Source: Arcobacter caeni (GTDB lineage Bacteria > Campylobacterota > Campylobacteria > Campylobacterales > Arcobacteraceae). Taken from it: a DNA stretch of 64,000 nt. Where the stretch lies: the NCBI RefSeq assembly GCF_003063245.1, contig NZ_MUXE01000013.1, forward strand, positions 1 to 64,000, read 5' to 3'. Position numbers and translations under genes: made by a program. Below, one piece after another: positions 1 to 8,869 of this stretch (its first letter is position 1; each line of letters begins with the position of its first letter). The notes under the pieces are model-generated. The model saw nothing but the letters and a program-made list of their open reading frames with translations. It had not been told where the DNA came from and made no database searches.

Positions 1-114
1 AGTTTGTATAACTTCTTTGAGTATATTTTTAAACTCATTTGTTATCTCATCTAGAGAAGTTAATTCTCCAGATTTTAATTGTCTTATTAGCTCTTCGTGG
101 TTTATTAAACTCAT
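1..114 (-). CDS. N-terminus of probable IS256-family transposase (partial)
   Basis: The frame is open for 38 codons from an ATG at 112-114 to the window edge, with AAAGG seven bases upstream of the start. The peptide begins MSLINHEELIRQLKSGEL and contains a helix ending in FKNILKEVIQT. This resembles the segment that precedes the catalytic domain in IS256 (mutator-type) transposases. No catalytic residue lies in the window, so the family call rests on this short N-terminus and on the terminal-repeat-like sequence just upstream. A small unrelated host protein is the alternative. Confidence 0.45.
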   Translation of the reverse strand, partial: MSLINHEELIRQLKSGELTSLDEITNEFKNILKEVIQT

Positions 115-170
115 GTAAATCCTTTACAATTATTTACTTGATTATATATCAAATAAATCTATTTTTTTAG

Positions 171-196
171 GTTTACACAGTTATTTTTACACTCTC
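171..196 (-). mobile_element. Probable left terminal inverted repeat of the insertion sequence
   Basis: Read on the minus strand, this stretch has two GTGTAAA blocks nine bases apart, a pattern common at the ends of IS256-type elements. It lies 57 bases upstream of the partial transposase start and eight bases beyond the stop codon of the chemoreceptor gene. The matching right end and any target duplication are outside the window, so the exact boundary is inferred. Confidence 0.45.
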
Positions 197-204
197 AAAA
201 GCTG

Positions 205-2562
205 TTAAGCTTTTCCATCAAAGTTGTTTTCATTTACATTTTTAACAATATCATTTGCTATTTCATTTGTTTCTTTTGCAATGTTATTTGTTTTATCAGC
301 AATTGCTGCATTTTCCTGTGTAAATTTATCTAATTGATTAACAGCATCACTGATTTGATTCATACCTATATTTTGTTCTCTAGCGGCATTTGCAACATCA
401 TTAATTAAATGATTTGTATTAATGATTTTTTCTTCTAGTTCACCAAATCCTTCAATCATCGTTGTACTAACTTTTTTTCCTTCATTAGCTTTTACTGTTG
501 CTAATTCAACTAGATTTTTAATTTCTTTTGCAGCTTCGGCTGATCTACTTGCAAGGTTTCTAACTTCAGCAGCAACAACAGCAAATCCTTTTCCTACTTC
601 TCCAGCAGTTGCTGCTTCTACGGCTGCATTTAAAGAAAGGATATTTGTTTGGAATGCAATTTGATCAATAACTGTAATTGCTTCATTAATTGCAATTACT
701 GTATTGTTTATATCTTCCATTGAATTAGCAGTTTTACTCGCAAGCTCTTTTCCTACATGTGCAGATTCTTGAGTTGTAGTAGATATTAAAAGCATTTCTT
801 GCGCTTTTTCACTTGTTTGTCTAATATTTCCAGTAATTTCTTCGATTGAAGCAGCTGTTTCTTCTAATGAAGCTGCTTGTCTTGTAGCATTTTCATTTAA
901 TATTCTTACATTTAATGTAAGTTCATTTGATCTACCTTGTAAACTAATACCATCTTTTTGATTGTCTTGTAAAATTTTTGTAATCATTTTATTCATATTA
1001 ATAATATCAGTTCCAATTTTACCACTATTTGAAGAGTCTATTTTTTCTAAGAAATTTCTATTTGCATATTCTTCTAAAACATTACTCAATGAATTTATAT
1101 TTGTACCTACAAGTTCTTGAATATTATCAAGCATATTATTAAGTAATAACTTTAATTCTTCTAATGATTCATTATTCGTAGAATGAGAGATTCTCTTATC
1201 TAAATAACCTTTACTAACATGATTTACAATCTCTTTTACATCATGAATTAAAATATTATCTTGTTCTAATATAGCTTTTGTTTTTATTATATTATCATTA
1301 ATTAAAGAAGCCATAATTCCTATTTCATCATTTGAAGTAATTTCTAAGGCTTTAATATCTTTTTCTTCTTTATTTACATATTTAAAAAAGTGTAATAAAC
1401 CATCTTGAAATTTATTAAGAGGTTTAATAATAACACTATTCATAACAAAAATTGCAAGTAAAGACATAAGAATTATAATAACAGCTATTGTGATAATTGA
1501 TATAATAATTTCTTTATTAATAGTTTCATCAACCTCTTTTTTCATATTATTCATTTGGTCATCAATATCAACTACATAAACTCCAGTACCAACAATTAAA
1601 TCCCAAGGTTCAAATTTTTTTACATAAGATATTTTTTTAAAATCACCTTTTTTATCAGGAATTGTCCAATAATAATTTACTACTCCACCCTCTTTATTGG
1701 CATTAGCAGTTTTTACTATTTCTCTATAAAGATATGTTCCTTTTAAATCTTTTACATCTGTCATATCTTTACCAACTAAAGATGGATTTGCTCCATGAAC
1801 TTTAACAACTTGATTAGAATCATTTATCCAAAAGTAACCATTTACTCCATATTTCATTTTTTCAATTGCATCTAAGGCATCTTGTTTCATTTGAGATGAT
1901 ATATCATCAATGTAAGCACCTGTTCCTAAAATCCAATTATAAGGTTTGAATACTTTTACCATAGAAGATTTATAAACTGTACTTTGACTACTAGGATTAA
2001 AAAATGAGTATTCAATAAAACCTACATTATTTTTTGTTTTATTTAATTCTGCAATTCCTAGTTCTACGAAAGGAACATCAGGTGTATTTTTAAAAATTTG
2101 TCCTGTAAGTTCTTTTTTTATTGGATGCATTACCATTTTATAATTAAAATCATTAATCCAAAAGTATCCAGATTTTCCATATCTTGTTGCTTCTACAATA
2201 GCTTTTATTCTTGATTTTAATTCTTCTTCACTCATTGTATTTTTATTTTTTTCATATTCAGAATTTATAATAGAAAAAAGATAATCTGTTTGTTCAGTTA
2301 AATATTCTTCAACAGAAGCTTTTATTTTTTCTTTTGAAGTTTTTGCATAATAACCTTCTATCGTTTTATATGCTAAAGAAACATAATTTTTAACTTCATC
2401 TTCTTTTGCTTTATATATAAGATTTTCACTATTAGAAATCATAAAATTCGATTCTTTTTTTAAAGAATTGATTGCACCTATTTCGATAACCAATGCAACT
2501 ATTAAAATAGCACCTATTACAGTTGTAAGTAATTTCATTTTAATTGATAATTGTTTAAACAT
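205..2562 (-). CDS. Methyl-accepting chemotaxis protein with double Cache sensor
   Basis: This is a 785-residue transmembrane chemoreceptor that would signal to CheA/CheW. It has TM1 at about residues 10-30. The periplasmic region contains two Cache modules, each with a GYFWIND motif (near 132 and 243). TM2 is at about 347-373, followed by a HAMP-type linker and a cytoplasmic signalling domain whose hairpin tip starts near residue 635 ([17 protein letters not shown]). The tip reads [14 protein letters not shown] where most receptors have [14 protein letters not shown]. Start: ATG with AGGAG eight bases upstream. The ligand is unknown; double Cache domains often bind small carboxylates or amino acids. 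The stop lies only nine bases from the probable insertion-sequence end, so the last residues may have been altered. Confidence 0.93.
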   Translation of the reverse strand: MFKQLSIKMKLLTTVIGAILIVALVIEIGAINSLKKESNFMISNSENLIYKAKEDEVKNYVSLAYKTIEGYYAKTSKEKIKASVEEYLTEQTDYLFSIINSEYEKNKNTMSEEELKSRIKAIVEATRYGKSGYFWINDFNYKMVMHPIKKELTGQIFKNTPDVPFVELGIAELNKTKNNVGFIEYSFFNPSSQSTVYKSSMVKVFKPYNWILGTGAYIDDISSQMKQDALDAIEKMKYGVNGYFWINDSNQVVKVHGANPSLVGKDMTDVKDLKGTYLYREIVKTANANKEGGVVNYYWTIPDKKGDFKKISYVKKFEPWDLIVGTGVYVVDIDDQMNNMKKEVDETINKEIIISIITIAVIIILMSLLAIFVMNSVIIKPLNKFQDGLLHFFKYVNKEEKDIKALEITSNDEIGIMASLINDNIIKTKAILEQDNILIHDVKEIVNHVSKGYLDKRISHSTNNESLEELKLLLNNMLDNIQELVGTNINSLSNVLEEYANRNFLEKIDSSNSGKIGTDIINMNKMITKILQDNQKDGISLQGRSNELTLNVRILNENATRQAASLEETAASIEEITGNIRQTSEKAQEMLLISTTTQESAHVGKELASKTANSMEDINNTVIAINEAITVIDQIAFQTNILSLNAAVEAATAGEVGKGFAVVAAEVRNLASRSAEAAKEIKNLVELATVKANEGKKVSTTMIEGFGELEEKIINTNHLINDVANAAREQNIGMNQISDAVNQLDKFTQENAAIADKTNNIAKETNEIANDIVKNVNENNFDGKA

Positions 2563-2635
2563 ATTTGCTCCTATTTTTACCCATTTTACTATAAATTTTA
2601 TCTATTTTATTAGACCAATATCAAGTTTTCTTAAA

Positions 2636-3100
2636 TTATTTAAAGTCTTTAAAATTTTGTCGTAAAGCTTCATAAGCTACAATTGAAACAGAGTTTGCGA
2701 TATTTAAACTTCTTGCTTCATTTGTCATAGGAATTGTAATACAAGTTTTTTGGCTTTTGTCTAGGATAGATTGAGGAAGACCTGCATCTTCTCTTCCAAA
2801 ATAAAAATAATCTCCTACTTCAAAAGAAGCATCAAAATAAATTTGTTTTGTTTTTGTAGTAGCTAAAAAATGTCTATCATTAAATGGATTTTTTACCCAA
2901 AAATCTTCTATATTTTCATACTCTCTTACATCTAATTCAAACCAATAATCAAGCCCTGCTCTTCTTACTTCTTTCTCCGTAATCTCACCAAAACCATAAG
3001 GTTTGATTAGATGCAAAGTACAATTCAAAGCAAAAGCTAATCTTCCAATAGTTCCCACATTTCCAGGAATTCTGGGTTCTAATAAAACTATATTAAACAT
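2636..3100 (-). CDS. trmL: tRNA (cytidine(34)-2'-O)-methyltransferase TrmL
   Basis: This is a 154-residue SPOUT-class methyltransferase, the usual TrmL length. It 2'-O-methylates the wobble nucleotide of certain tRNA-Leu species using SAM. The SPOUT motifs are visible: NVGTIGRL near residue 14, FGREDAGLP near 100, and IPMTNEARSLNIANS near 124, which together form the trefoil knot. The start codon overlaps the purU stop by one base (TAATG), indicating translational coupling. The same window encodes tRNA-Leu(CAA), a plausible substrate. Confidence 0.9.
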   Translation of the reverse strand: MFNIVLLEPRIPGNVGTIGRLAFALNCTLHLIKPYGFGEITEKEVRRAGLDYWFELDVREYENIEDFWVKNPFNDRHFLATTKTKQIYFDASFEVGDYFYFGREDAGLPQSILDKSQKTCITIPMTNEARSLNIANSVSIVAYEALRQNFKDFK

Positions 3101-3933
3101 TATAAAATCACCGTTTTATTTCCATGAACAAAAACTCTATCATTTAATAACATTTCAAAAGCATTTGAAAGTACGATTTTTTCTACATTTCTTCCTGCAT
3201 TTCTCATATCTTCCCAAGAATAACTATGATCAACTCTTACAACATCTTGGAATATAATCGGACCTTCATCCAAATCATTTGTAACATAATGAGCAGTTGC
3301 TCCAATAATCTTAACACCTCTTTCGTGTGCTTGTTTATATGGATTTGCTCCAATGAATGCTGGTAAAAATGAATGGTGAATATTTAAAACTTTTTTAGGA
3401 AAAACATCTACAAATTTTGGAGTTAAAATTCTCATATATTTTGCTAAAACAATTAATTCAGGTTCATATTCAGAGATTTTTTTTATCATTTTATCTTCAT
3501 GTTCTTCACGACTTAATCCATCTGCACTAATACAAGTAAAAGGAATATTGAACTTTTCTACTAAATCTTTTAAATGGTCATGATTTGCAATAACAGCTTT
3601 GATATTTGCGTTTAATTCCCCTGCAATATAACGAATCAACAAATCTCCTAAAACATGAAACTCTTTAGTTGCTAAAATAACAACATCTTTTTTTTCTTTT
3701 TTGTTTAGTTTAATTGAAGCACCTGATGGTAAAACTTCTGTTAATTCTTTTAATAAGATATTTTTAGAAACTTTTCCAGAAACGATACTTCTCATAAAAA
3801 ATTTCTTTGTATCAGGGTCTACATATTCGGCATTTTGTTCTATATTTAGATTATTCGCGAAAAGAACTTTTGAGATGTTATAAACAAGTCCTTTTGAATC
3901 TTCTGTGTCAATTAAAAGTATATACTCTTCCAT
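3100..3933 (-). CDS. purU: Formyltetrahydrofolate deformylase PurU
   Basis: Hydrolyses 10-formyl-THF to formate and THF, balancing one-carbon pools and feeding formate to purine synthesis. An N-terminal ACT domain (about residues 1-75, beginning MEEYILLIDTEDSKGLVYN) precedes a formyltransferase-like catalytic domain with NIHHSFLPAF and the Asp of NDLDEGPII. I place the start at the ATG at 3931-3933, which has AGGATAAAA directly upstream, and not at an in-frame TTG at 3957, which has no ribosome site. The protein is then 277 residues. It is coupled to trmL downstream. A strong inverted repeat lies just upstream of the ribosome binding site. Confidence 0.92.
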   Translation of the reverse strand: MEEYILLIDTEDSKGLVYNISKVLFANNLNIEQNAEYVDPDTKKFFMRSIVSGKVSKNILLKELTEVLPSGASIKLNKKEKKDVVILATKEFHVLGDLLIRYIAGELNANIKAVIANHDHLKDLVEKFNIPFTCISADGLSREEHEDKMIKKISEYEPELIVLAKYMRILTPKFVDVFPKKVLNIHHSFLPAFIGANPYKQAHERGVKIIGATAHYVTNDLDEGPIIFQDVVRVDHSYSWEDMRNAGRNVEKIVLSNAFEMLLNDRVFVHGNKTVIL

Positions 3934-3947
3934 TTTTATCCTATAAT

Positions 3948-3985
3948 TATTATTCAAGCTTAAAATTTTAAAAACTTGAATAATA
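3948..3985. repeat. 11-bp inverted repeat upstream of purU
   Basis: Perfect arms TATTATTCAAG and CTTGAATAATA are separated by 16 bases that are themselves partly palindromic (AAAATTTT). The hairpin would form in the leader of the purU transcript, six bases before its AGGA ribosome site, or at the end of the maeB transcript. It has no U-run, so an intrinsic terminator is not clear. A processing site or translational control element is possible. Confidence 0.45.
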
Positions 3986-4015
3986 TCATTTTATTGATTA
4001 ATAGCTAGTTTGAGC

Positions 4016-5275
4016 TTATATCATAGAAGCTAGTTTTTCTCTATATTTTCCTAAATCAAAATCTTTAACTCTAGCAACGCCTGTTTCAACAGCTCCAAAT
4101 GCCACAGCAGATGAAACTTCAACCATCAATCTTTTATCAAAAGGAATTGGAATAATATATTCTCTTCCATAAGTTAAATTACCAAATGAAGCTCTTAATT
4201 CCTCAGTAATTGGCTCTTTTGCTAGGTTAGCAATAGCAGATGCAGCAGCTTTTTTCATATGCATATTTATAGTTCTAGCTTGAACATCTAAAGCACCTCT
4301 AAATATAAAAGGGAAACCTAATACATTATTTACTTGATTTGGATAATCTGATCTTCCAGTTCCTATAATTGCTTTTGGTTTTACAGCTTTTATCTCTTCA
4401 GGAAATAGTTCAGGTGTTGGATTTGCTAAAGTAAATACAATTGGTTCTTCACTCATAAGTTTTATATGTTCAACAGTAAAAGTTCCTGGTTTTGATAAAC
4501 CTAAAACCATATCAGCATCTTTAAATGCTTCATTCATAGTTGTTATATCATTTTTATTAATGAACTCTTTTTTGTATTTATTTAAATCAGTTCTTCCTTT
4601 ATGAATAACACCTTTAGAGTCACACATAATTAAGTTTTTAACTCCAAGCTCTTTATACATAGTTGAACAAGCAATTGCAGATGCACCTGCACCTACAACT
4701 ACTACTTTCATATCAGATATATTTTTACCCATCATTTCAGCAGCATTCATTAATGCAGCACTTGTAATAATAGCAGTTCCATGTTGGTCATCGTGCATAA
4801 CAGGAATTTCTAACTCTTCAACTAATCTTCTTTCAATTTCAAAACACTCAGGTGCTTTTATATCTTCAAGATTTATTCCACCAAATGTTGGAGAAATAGC
4901 TTTTACAATTTCACAAAATTTATCAATATCAGTTTCATCAACTTCAATATCAAAAGAATCAACAGCTGCAAATTTTTTAAATAATACAGATTTTCCTTCC
5001 ATTACAGGTTTTGAAGCAAGAGCGCCAATATTTCCAAGACCTAAAACAGCAGTTCCATTTGAGATAACTGCAACTAAATTTCTTTTTGAAGTATATTCAT
5101 ACGCTAATTCTGGATTTTTTTGAATCTCTTCACAAGGATATGCAACACCTGGAGAATACGCTAGTGATAAATCTCTTTGAGTTTCCAATCTAGTTGTTGT
5201 GGCAATTGCAACTTTTCCTGGATTTGGAACTCTGTGATATTCTAATGCTTCTTCTTTTGTAACTTTAGTAGTCAT
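4016..5275 (-). CDS. maeB: Malic enzyme, short form
   Basis: Oxidatively decarboxylates malate to pyruvate with NAD(P) reduction, linking the TCA cycle to pyruvate. At 419 residues it has the malic domain and NAD-binding domain only; the C-terminal phosphotransacetylase-like extension of long MaeB proteins is absent. Visible motifs are the Tyr of LAYSPG (Y40), the EGKSVLFKKF segment with the catalytic Lys near 95, the metal-binding HDDQHGTA at 161-168 and the dinucleotide loop VVVVGAGASA at 191-200. Start: ATG with AAGGGA upstream. It stands apart from purU by about 80 bases and is probably its own unit. Confidence 0.93.
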   Translation of the reverse strand: MTTKVTKEEALEYHRVPNPGKVAIATTTRLETQRDLSLAYSPGVAYPCEEIQKNPELAYEYTSKRNLVAVISNGTAVLGLGNIGALASKPVMEGKSVLFKKFAAVDSFDIEVDETDIDKFCEIVKAISPTFGGINLEDIKAPECFEIERRLVEELEIPVMHDDQHGTAIITSAALMNAAEMMGKNISDMKVVVVGAGASAIACSTMYKELGVKNLIMCDSKGVIHKGRTDLNKYKKEFINKNDITTMNEAFKDADMVLGLSKPGTFTVEHIKLMSEEPIVFTLANPTPELFPEEIKAVKPKAIIGTGRSDYPNQVNNVLGFPFIFRGALDVQARTINMHMKKAAASAIANLAKEPITEELRASFGNLTYGREYIIPIPFDKRLMVEVSSAVAFGAVETGVARVKDFDLGKYREKLASMI

Positions 5276-5417
5276 TTCTTTTCCCTTTTGTTTATTATTT
5301 CATTATAAAATTCGCAAAATAGTAACGAAAAGAAACTTAAATAGATAAATTTTTACAAATTAATGTTCATATTTAAAAAATTTAAGCAAGTTATGTAAAA
5401 TTTATGTAAGTTTTTCA

Positions 5418-6089
5418 TCAACTAATACTTATTACACCTGCAAACCTACCAGTTTTAGGATTTTTTCTAAAAGAAAAAAATGGCTCATTTGAACATTTTG
5501 TACAAATATTTGAAACATTTATATGTCTAATTCCAACTTCTTCTAAAAGCTTAATATTAATCCCTTGTAAATCAATATTTTTTCCAATACAAAATTTCTT
5601 TCCAAAAGATGTTTTTACAATATTTAGTAATTCATCACTTACTTCATAACAACAAGAATGAATCGATGGTCCAAAAATTACTTTTATATTATTTGTATTA
5701 CATCCAAGTTCATTTATCATTTTATTTGCTGTAATTTGTGCAATTTTTAAAAAAGTTGAGTTTCTTCCTGCATGAACGGCTGCAATTACACCTTGTATTT
5801 CATCAAAAAATAAAATAGGAATACAATCAGCCACCATTACCATCAAAGGAAGATTTTTTTCTTTTGTAATAATTCCATCACAATTTTCTATAAGTTTTGG
5901 TGAATTAATATCAACTATTTGAACATTATTTCCATGAACTTGGTTCATATAAACTAAATCTTCATTTTTATATTCCATTATATTTGCTACTGTTTGTCTA
6001 TTTTTATCAACATTTTGTTTTAAATCATCTACTAAATATGATAAATTTCCATCTTCTGTTGTACTAAAATAGTATTTAACTTGATTCAT
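5418..6089 (-). CDS. pgeF: Peptidoglycan editing factor PgeF (laccase-domain / YfiH family)
   Basis: This 223-residue YfiH/DUF152 protein has the family's metal ligands His52 (in QVHGNN), Cys89 (in VADCIPILFF) and His106 (in VHAGRN), plus the GPSIHSCCYEV and FFSFRKNP segments. Members have been described as multicopper-type polyphenol oxidases, purine nucleoside phosphorylases/deaminases, and in E. coli as an editor of misincorporated muropeptides. The last name is used here without proof for this protein. It is divergent from the methyltransferase operon across a 68-base promoter region. Confidence 0.88.
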   Translation of the reverse strand: MNQVKYYFSTTEDGNLSYLVDDLKQNVDKNRQTVANIMEYKNEDLVYMNQVHGNNVQIVDINSPKLIENCDGIITKEKNLPLMVMVADCIPILFFDEIQGVIAAVHAGRNSTFLKIAQITANKMINELGCNTNNIKVIFGPSIHSCCYEVSDELLNIVKTSFGKKFCIGKNIDLQGINIKLLEEVGIRHINVSNICTKCSNEPFFSFRKNPKTGRFAGVISIS

Positions 6090-6091
6090 AA

Positions 6092-6119
6092 TTGCTCTTT
6101 TATTAGGTTTTGATATAAT
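6092..6119 (+). promoter_or_regulatory. Likely sigma70 promoter for the methyltransferase-aroE operon
   Basis: A consensus TATAAT -10 at 6114-6119 is preceded at 16-base spacing by TTGCTC as a weak -35. Transcription would start about 30 bases before the chosen methyltransferase start. Weak -35 elements are usual in Campylobacterota. Confidence 0.5.
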
Positions 6120-6157
6120 TTAGCAAAATTTTAATGATTTATTGTTTAAGGATAGGT

Positions 6158-6772
6158 ATGAATAGATTCGATAATGTGGCACACGACTGGGAAGCAAAAA
6201 CTTCAAGGGTACAAATAGCAAAATCAAGCGTTGATAATATAATAGAAATAGTAGATTTAAAACCTGATTTTAAAATCTTAGATTATGGTTGTGGAACAGG
6301 ACTCATAGGTTTTGGGCTTAGTAATGAAACAAATACCGTTCTTGGAATGGATTATTCAAGTGGAATGGTTGAAAAGTTTAATGAAAAAGCAAAAGAGCTA
6401 AATTTTACAAATATAAGTGCAATCAAACATGATATAAATAAAGAAGAATTACCACAAAAAGAGTTTGACTTAATTGCAATTTCAATGACACTTCATCATA
6501 TAAAAGATACAAATATGTTTATAAAAAAAGCAAGAAGTGCTTTAAAAGATGGTGGATATTTGTGTATAAATGACCTTGTAAGTGAAGATGGAACATTTCA
6601 TAGTGAACATAAAAATGATGGAGTTGAGCATTTTGGATATGATAAAGATGAACTTTGTAAGATTGTTGAAAATAATAACTTTGAAGTAATTGAGTATAAA
6701 ATAGTTTATACAGATGATAGAAACAATAGCCAATACCCGATATTTCAACTAATCGCAAAAGCTATTGCATAA
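6158..6772 (+). CDS. Class I SAM-dependent methyltransferase
   Basis: This is a 204-residue Rossmann-fold methyltransferase. The glycine-rich SAM loop ILDYGCGTGLIGF lies near residue 42, an acidic residue follows in LGMDYSSGMV, and post-motif segments include SMTLHHIKD and ALKDGGYLCIND. The substrate cannot be read from the sequence; the closest style is the Methyltransf_11/UbiE type acting on small molecules. I choose the ATG at 6158 because AAGGATAGGT precedes it; an in-frame ATG 24 bases upstream has no ribosome site. It heads a plus-strand set with a DUF3144 gene and aroE. Confidence 0.82.
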   Translation: MNRFDNVAHDWEAKTSRVQIAKSSVDNIIEIVDLKPDFKILDYGCGTGLIGFGLSNETNTVLGMDYSSGMVEKFNEKAKELNFTNISAIKHDINKEELPQKEFDLIAISMTLHHIKDTNMFIKKARSALKDGGYLCINDLVSEDGTFHSEHKNDGVEHFGYDKDELCKIVENNNFEVIEYKIVYTDDRNNSQYPIFQLIAKAIA

Positions 6773-6799
6773 AATAATATAAATATAAAAGGATATAAA

Positions 6800-7081
6800 A
6801 TGAAAGAAAATAACAACGGATTTTTAAAAAGAGCAGATGCATTTATAGCACTTGCAAACGAACAATTAAACCAAAACCTAACTCAAGGTGAAATAAGTGC
6901 ATCATTTATGTATGGATCAGCTAGATTTAGTGCATGGATGGCTGCATCTTCTTTTGAATCAGCTGAAGATATGAAAGCTGAAAAAGACAATATTGTAGAA
7001 TATTTTATGAATGAATATAAGTTAGCATTAGAAGAACACTTAGATAATCACATACAAAATTTTGATTTCTCTACAAAATAA
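6800..7081 (+). CDS. DUF3144 family protein
   Basis: This small cytoplasmic protein of 93 residues carries the family-typical central segment FMYGSARFSAWMAAS and a helical acidic C-terminus. The function of DUF3144 is unknown. It lies 27 bases after the methyltransferase and 18 bases before aroE, so it is probably cotranscribed with both. Start: ATG following AAAGGATATAAA. Confidence 0.8.
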   Translation: MKENNNGFLKRADAFIALANEQLNQNLTQGEISASFMYGSARFSAWMAASSFESAEDMKAEKDNIVEYFMNEYKLALEEHLDNHIQNFDFSTK

Positions 7082-7099
7082 ATTAAAATAAGGAAAGAA

Positions 7100-7903
7100 A
7101 TGTCTAATATAAAAAATCAATTTGTAATATTTGGAAATCCAGTTGAACACTCAAAATCTCCACAAATGCAAAATGCAGGATTAAAACATATAAATTTTGA
7201 TGGAAATTATAAAAAACATCATTTAGTTGATGGAAATACAATAAAAGATGTATTTTTACAAAATAACTATATGGGAGCAAATATCACAGTTCCACATAAA
7301 GAAGATGCTTTTGCAAATGCAGATGAAGTAAGAGGTTTGGCAAAAGAGATAAAAGCTGTAAATACTTATATAAATGAAAACGGAAAAGTAATCGCCTATA
7401 ACACAGACGCACCTGGATTTTTAAAAGCTATAGAAAGTTTTGAAAAAGTAAAGAATGTACTTCTTTTAGGAGCTGGTGGAACTTCTAAAGCAATCGCTCT
7501 TGCTTTAAAATCAAAGGATATTAAGGTAACTGTTTTAAATAGAAGTGAAGAAAAACTAGATTTTTTTAAACAACATCAAATTCCATGTTTTTTTTGGGAA
7601 AATTTCAAACCTGAAACTTATGATTTAGTAGTAAATTCAACAAGTGCTGGACTAAAAGATGAATATTTACCAGCACCAAAAGAAATGCTTGAACCAATAC
7701 TAAAAACTGCAAAATTTGCTTTTGATTGTGTATATGGAAAAATAACACCTTTTTTAGCCTTAGCAAAAGAGAATAACTGTAAAATAAAAGACGGTGAAGA
7801 TATGCTTTTGTTTCAAGGCTTACTTGCATTTGAATTGTTTACTAATACAAAAGCTAATATATCGTTAATTAAAGCTATGAGAAAAGGATTGAAAGCAGAA
7901 TAA
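7100..7903 (+). CDS. aroE: Shikimate dehydrogenase
   Basis: Reduces 3-dehydroshikimate to shikimate with NADPH in the aromatic amino acid pathway. At 267 residues it is the standard length. Substrate-binding motifs are GNPVEHSKSP (12-21), the catalytic Lys67 in ITVPHKE, and NTDAPGF with Asp103, where most family members have NTDGxGF. The NADP-binding loop is LLLGAGGTSKA (121-131), and the C-terminal DGEDMLLFQG segment is present. Start: ATG with AAGGAAAG upstream. A run of eight T sits inside the coding sequence near 7588; nothing indicates it is a switch. Confidence 0.94.
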   Translation: MSNIKNQFVIFGNPVEHSKSPQMQNAGLKHINFDGNYKKHHLVDGNTIKDVFLQNNYMGANITVPHKEDAFANADEVRGLAKEIKAVNTYINENGKVIAYNTDAPGFLKAIESFEKVKNVLLLGAGGTSKAIALALKSKDIKVTVLNRSEEKLDFFKQHQIPCFFWENFKPETYDLVVNSTSAGLKDEYLPAPKEMLEPILKTAKFAFDCVYGKITPFLALAKENNCKIKDGEDMLLFQGLLAFELFTNTKANISLIKAMRKGLKAE

Positions 7904-7982
7904 TTTTCTTCTTTTTATCTTTATTTTATTAAGAATTAAACTATAATTTCAATATAAATACTTAATACAAAAGAGGTTTAAA

Positions 7983-8153
7983 ATGAAAAAAATAATAAAA
8001 CTCTGTGGAACTAAGAAAAACTATATTATTTTACCTCAAAATGAAGAATTGACACAAAATCAAATCTTTATTTGTAATAAATGTAAAAGAATCACTAAAG
8101 AGAAAACTCTTGTGTGTTATCCTGAACTCAAAGATGAAAGAGATTTAAACTAA
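7983..8153 (+). CDS. Small CxxC protein (56 aa), zinc-ribbon-like
   Basis: This short reading frame is preceded by AGAGG and by a TATAAT box at 7942-7947. The product is 56 residues, very lysine-rich, with Cys8, a Cys31-Asn-Lys-Cys34 knuckle and Cys45. Such spacing suggests a small zinc-binding or nucleic-acid-binding protein. I do not recognise a family. It lies 20 bases upstream of the UPF0323 lipoprotein gene and may be cotranscribed with it. Confidence 0.6.
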   Translation: MKKIIKLCGTKKNYIILPQNEELTQNQIFICNKCKRITKEKTLVCYPELKDERDLN

Positions 8154-8173
8154 AAAAGAAAGGATTATTAATC

Positions 8174-8866
8174 TTGAAAAAAAGAAATCATATTAAAAAA
8201 ATATCAAATTATGCAATGGTTGGTGGATTAGGTTCACTTCTTATTGTAGGACTTGTTGGATGTGGTGATAGTTCAAATGATAAAAATCAACAACAAAATA
8301 AAGCTCAAAATGATGCTTTTACAAATGCAAGTCAAAAAGAAGGTGCTTTTGTAATTGTTGAAGAATCAGCAGATGGTAAATACAAAATTGCAGATGAATT
8401 TCCAGCAGCTAAAACAACTATAGTTTTACGAAAACCAGATGGTAGTGAGAAAATATTATCTCAACCAGAAATAGATAAACTAGTAAAAGATGAAGAAGTA
8501 AAAATTGATGCAGGAACTTCACCTCTTACAAATCCAAATGCAGAAGTAAGCAGTGGAGGAATGGGTCTTGGTGGAGTTTTATTATCTTCAATTGCAGGTG
8601 CAATGATTGGTTCTTGGATTGGAAATAAACTATTTAATAATCAAAATTTTCAAAATCAAAGACAAACTCAATACAAATCACCACAAACTTACAGTAAATC
8701 GCAAAGTTCGTTTTCAAAAACTCCAGCAACATCAGGAGCTAATAATTCTGGTGCTAAAAAAAGTGGTTATTTTGGTGGAAATAGTTCAACTCCAGCTGTA
8801 ACTTCAAATGCTACGAAATCTACACCATCGTCATCGTCATCATCATCTTCAAGTTTTGGGAGTTAA
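8174..8866 (+). CDS. UPF0323 family lipoprotein
   Basis: This is a 230-residue envelope lipoprotein. The basic N-terminus and hydrophobic segment end in a lipobox-like LVGC around residue 30, so the mature protein would be lipid-anchored. The middle part (KEGAFVIVEE, ILSQPEIDKLVKDEE) and the glycine-rich helix GAMIGSWIGNKLFNN match the UPF0323 family of Campylobacterota (C. jejuni Cj0371 type). The tail is low-complexity Ser/Thr/Gln and ends in a serine run encoded by TCA/TCG repeats. Start is probably TTG. It sits three bases before the glutathionylspermidine-synthase-like gene, the same pairing as Cj0371-Cj0372. Confidence 0.85.
   Translation: MKKRNHIKKISNYAMVGGLGSLLIVGLVGCGDSSNDKNQQQNKAQNDAFTNASQKEGAFVIVEESADGKYKIADEFPAAKTTIVLRKPDGSEKILSQPEIDKLVKDEEVKIDAGTSPLTNPNAEVSSGGMGLGGVLLSSIAGAMIGSWIGNKLFNNQNFQNQRQTQYKSPQTYSKSQSSFSKTPATSGANNSGAKKSGYFGGNSSTPAVTSNATKSTPSSSSSSSSSFGS
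8826..8853 (+). repeat. TCA/TCG trinucleotide repeat encoding polyserine
   Basis: About nine serine codons, mostly TCA and TCG, form an imperfect trinucleotide microsatellite at the 3' end of the UPF0323 gene. Changes in copy number would alter the serine tail length without shifting frame. Confidence 0.6.
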
Positions 8867-8869
8867 GTT

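Noticed and set aside
422-664. Plus-strand frame opposite the chemoreceptor
   Set aside because: It is the antisense of the conserved signalling hairpin; its composition mirrors the MCP codons.
3934-3957. Upstream TTG start for purU
   Set aside because: No ribosome site precedes it, whereas the ATG at 3933 has AGGATAAAA directly upstream.
7588-7596. Poly-T run in aroE as a phase-variation switch
   Set aside because: Runs of eight or nine A or T are common in this AT-rich genome, and aroE is a housekeeping gene.
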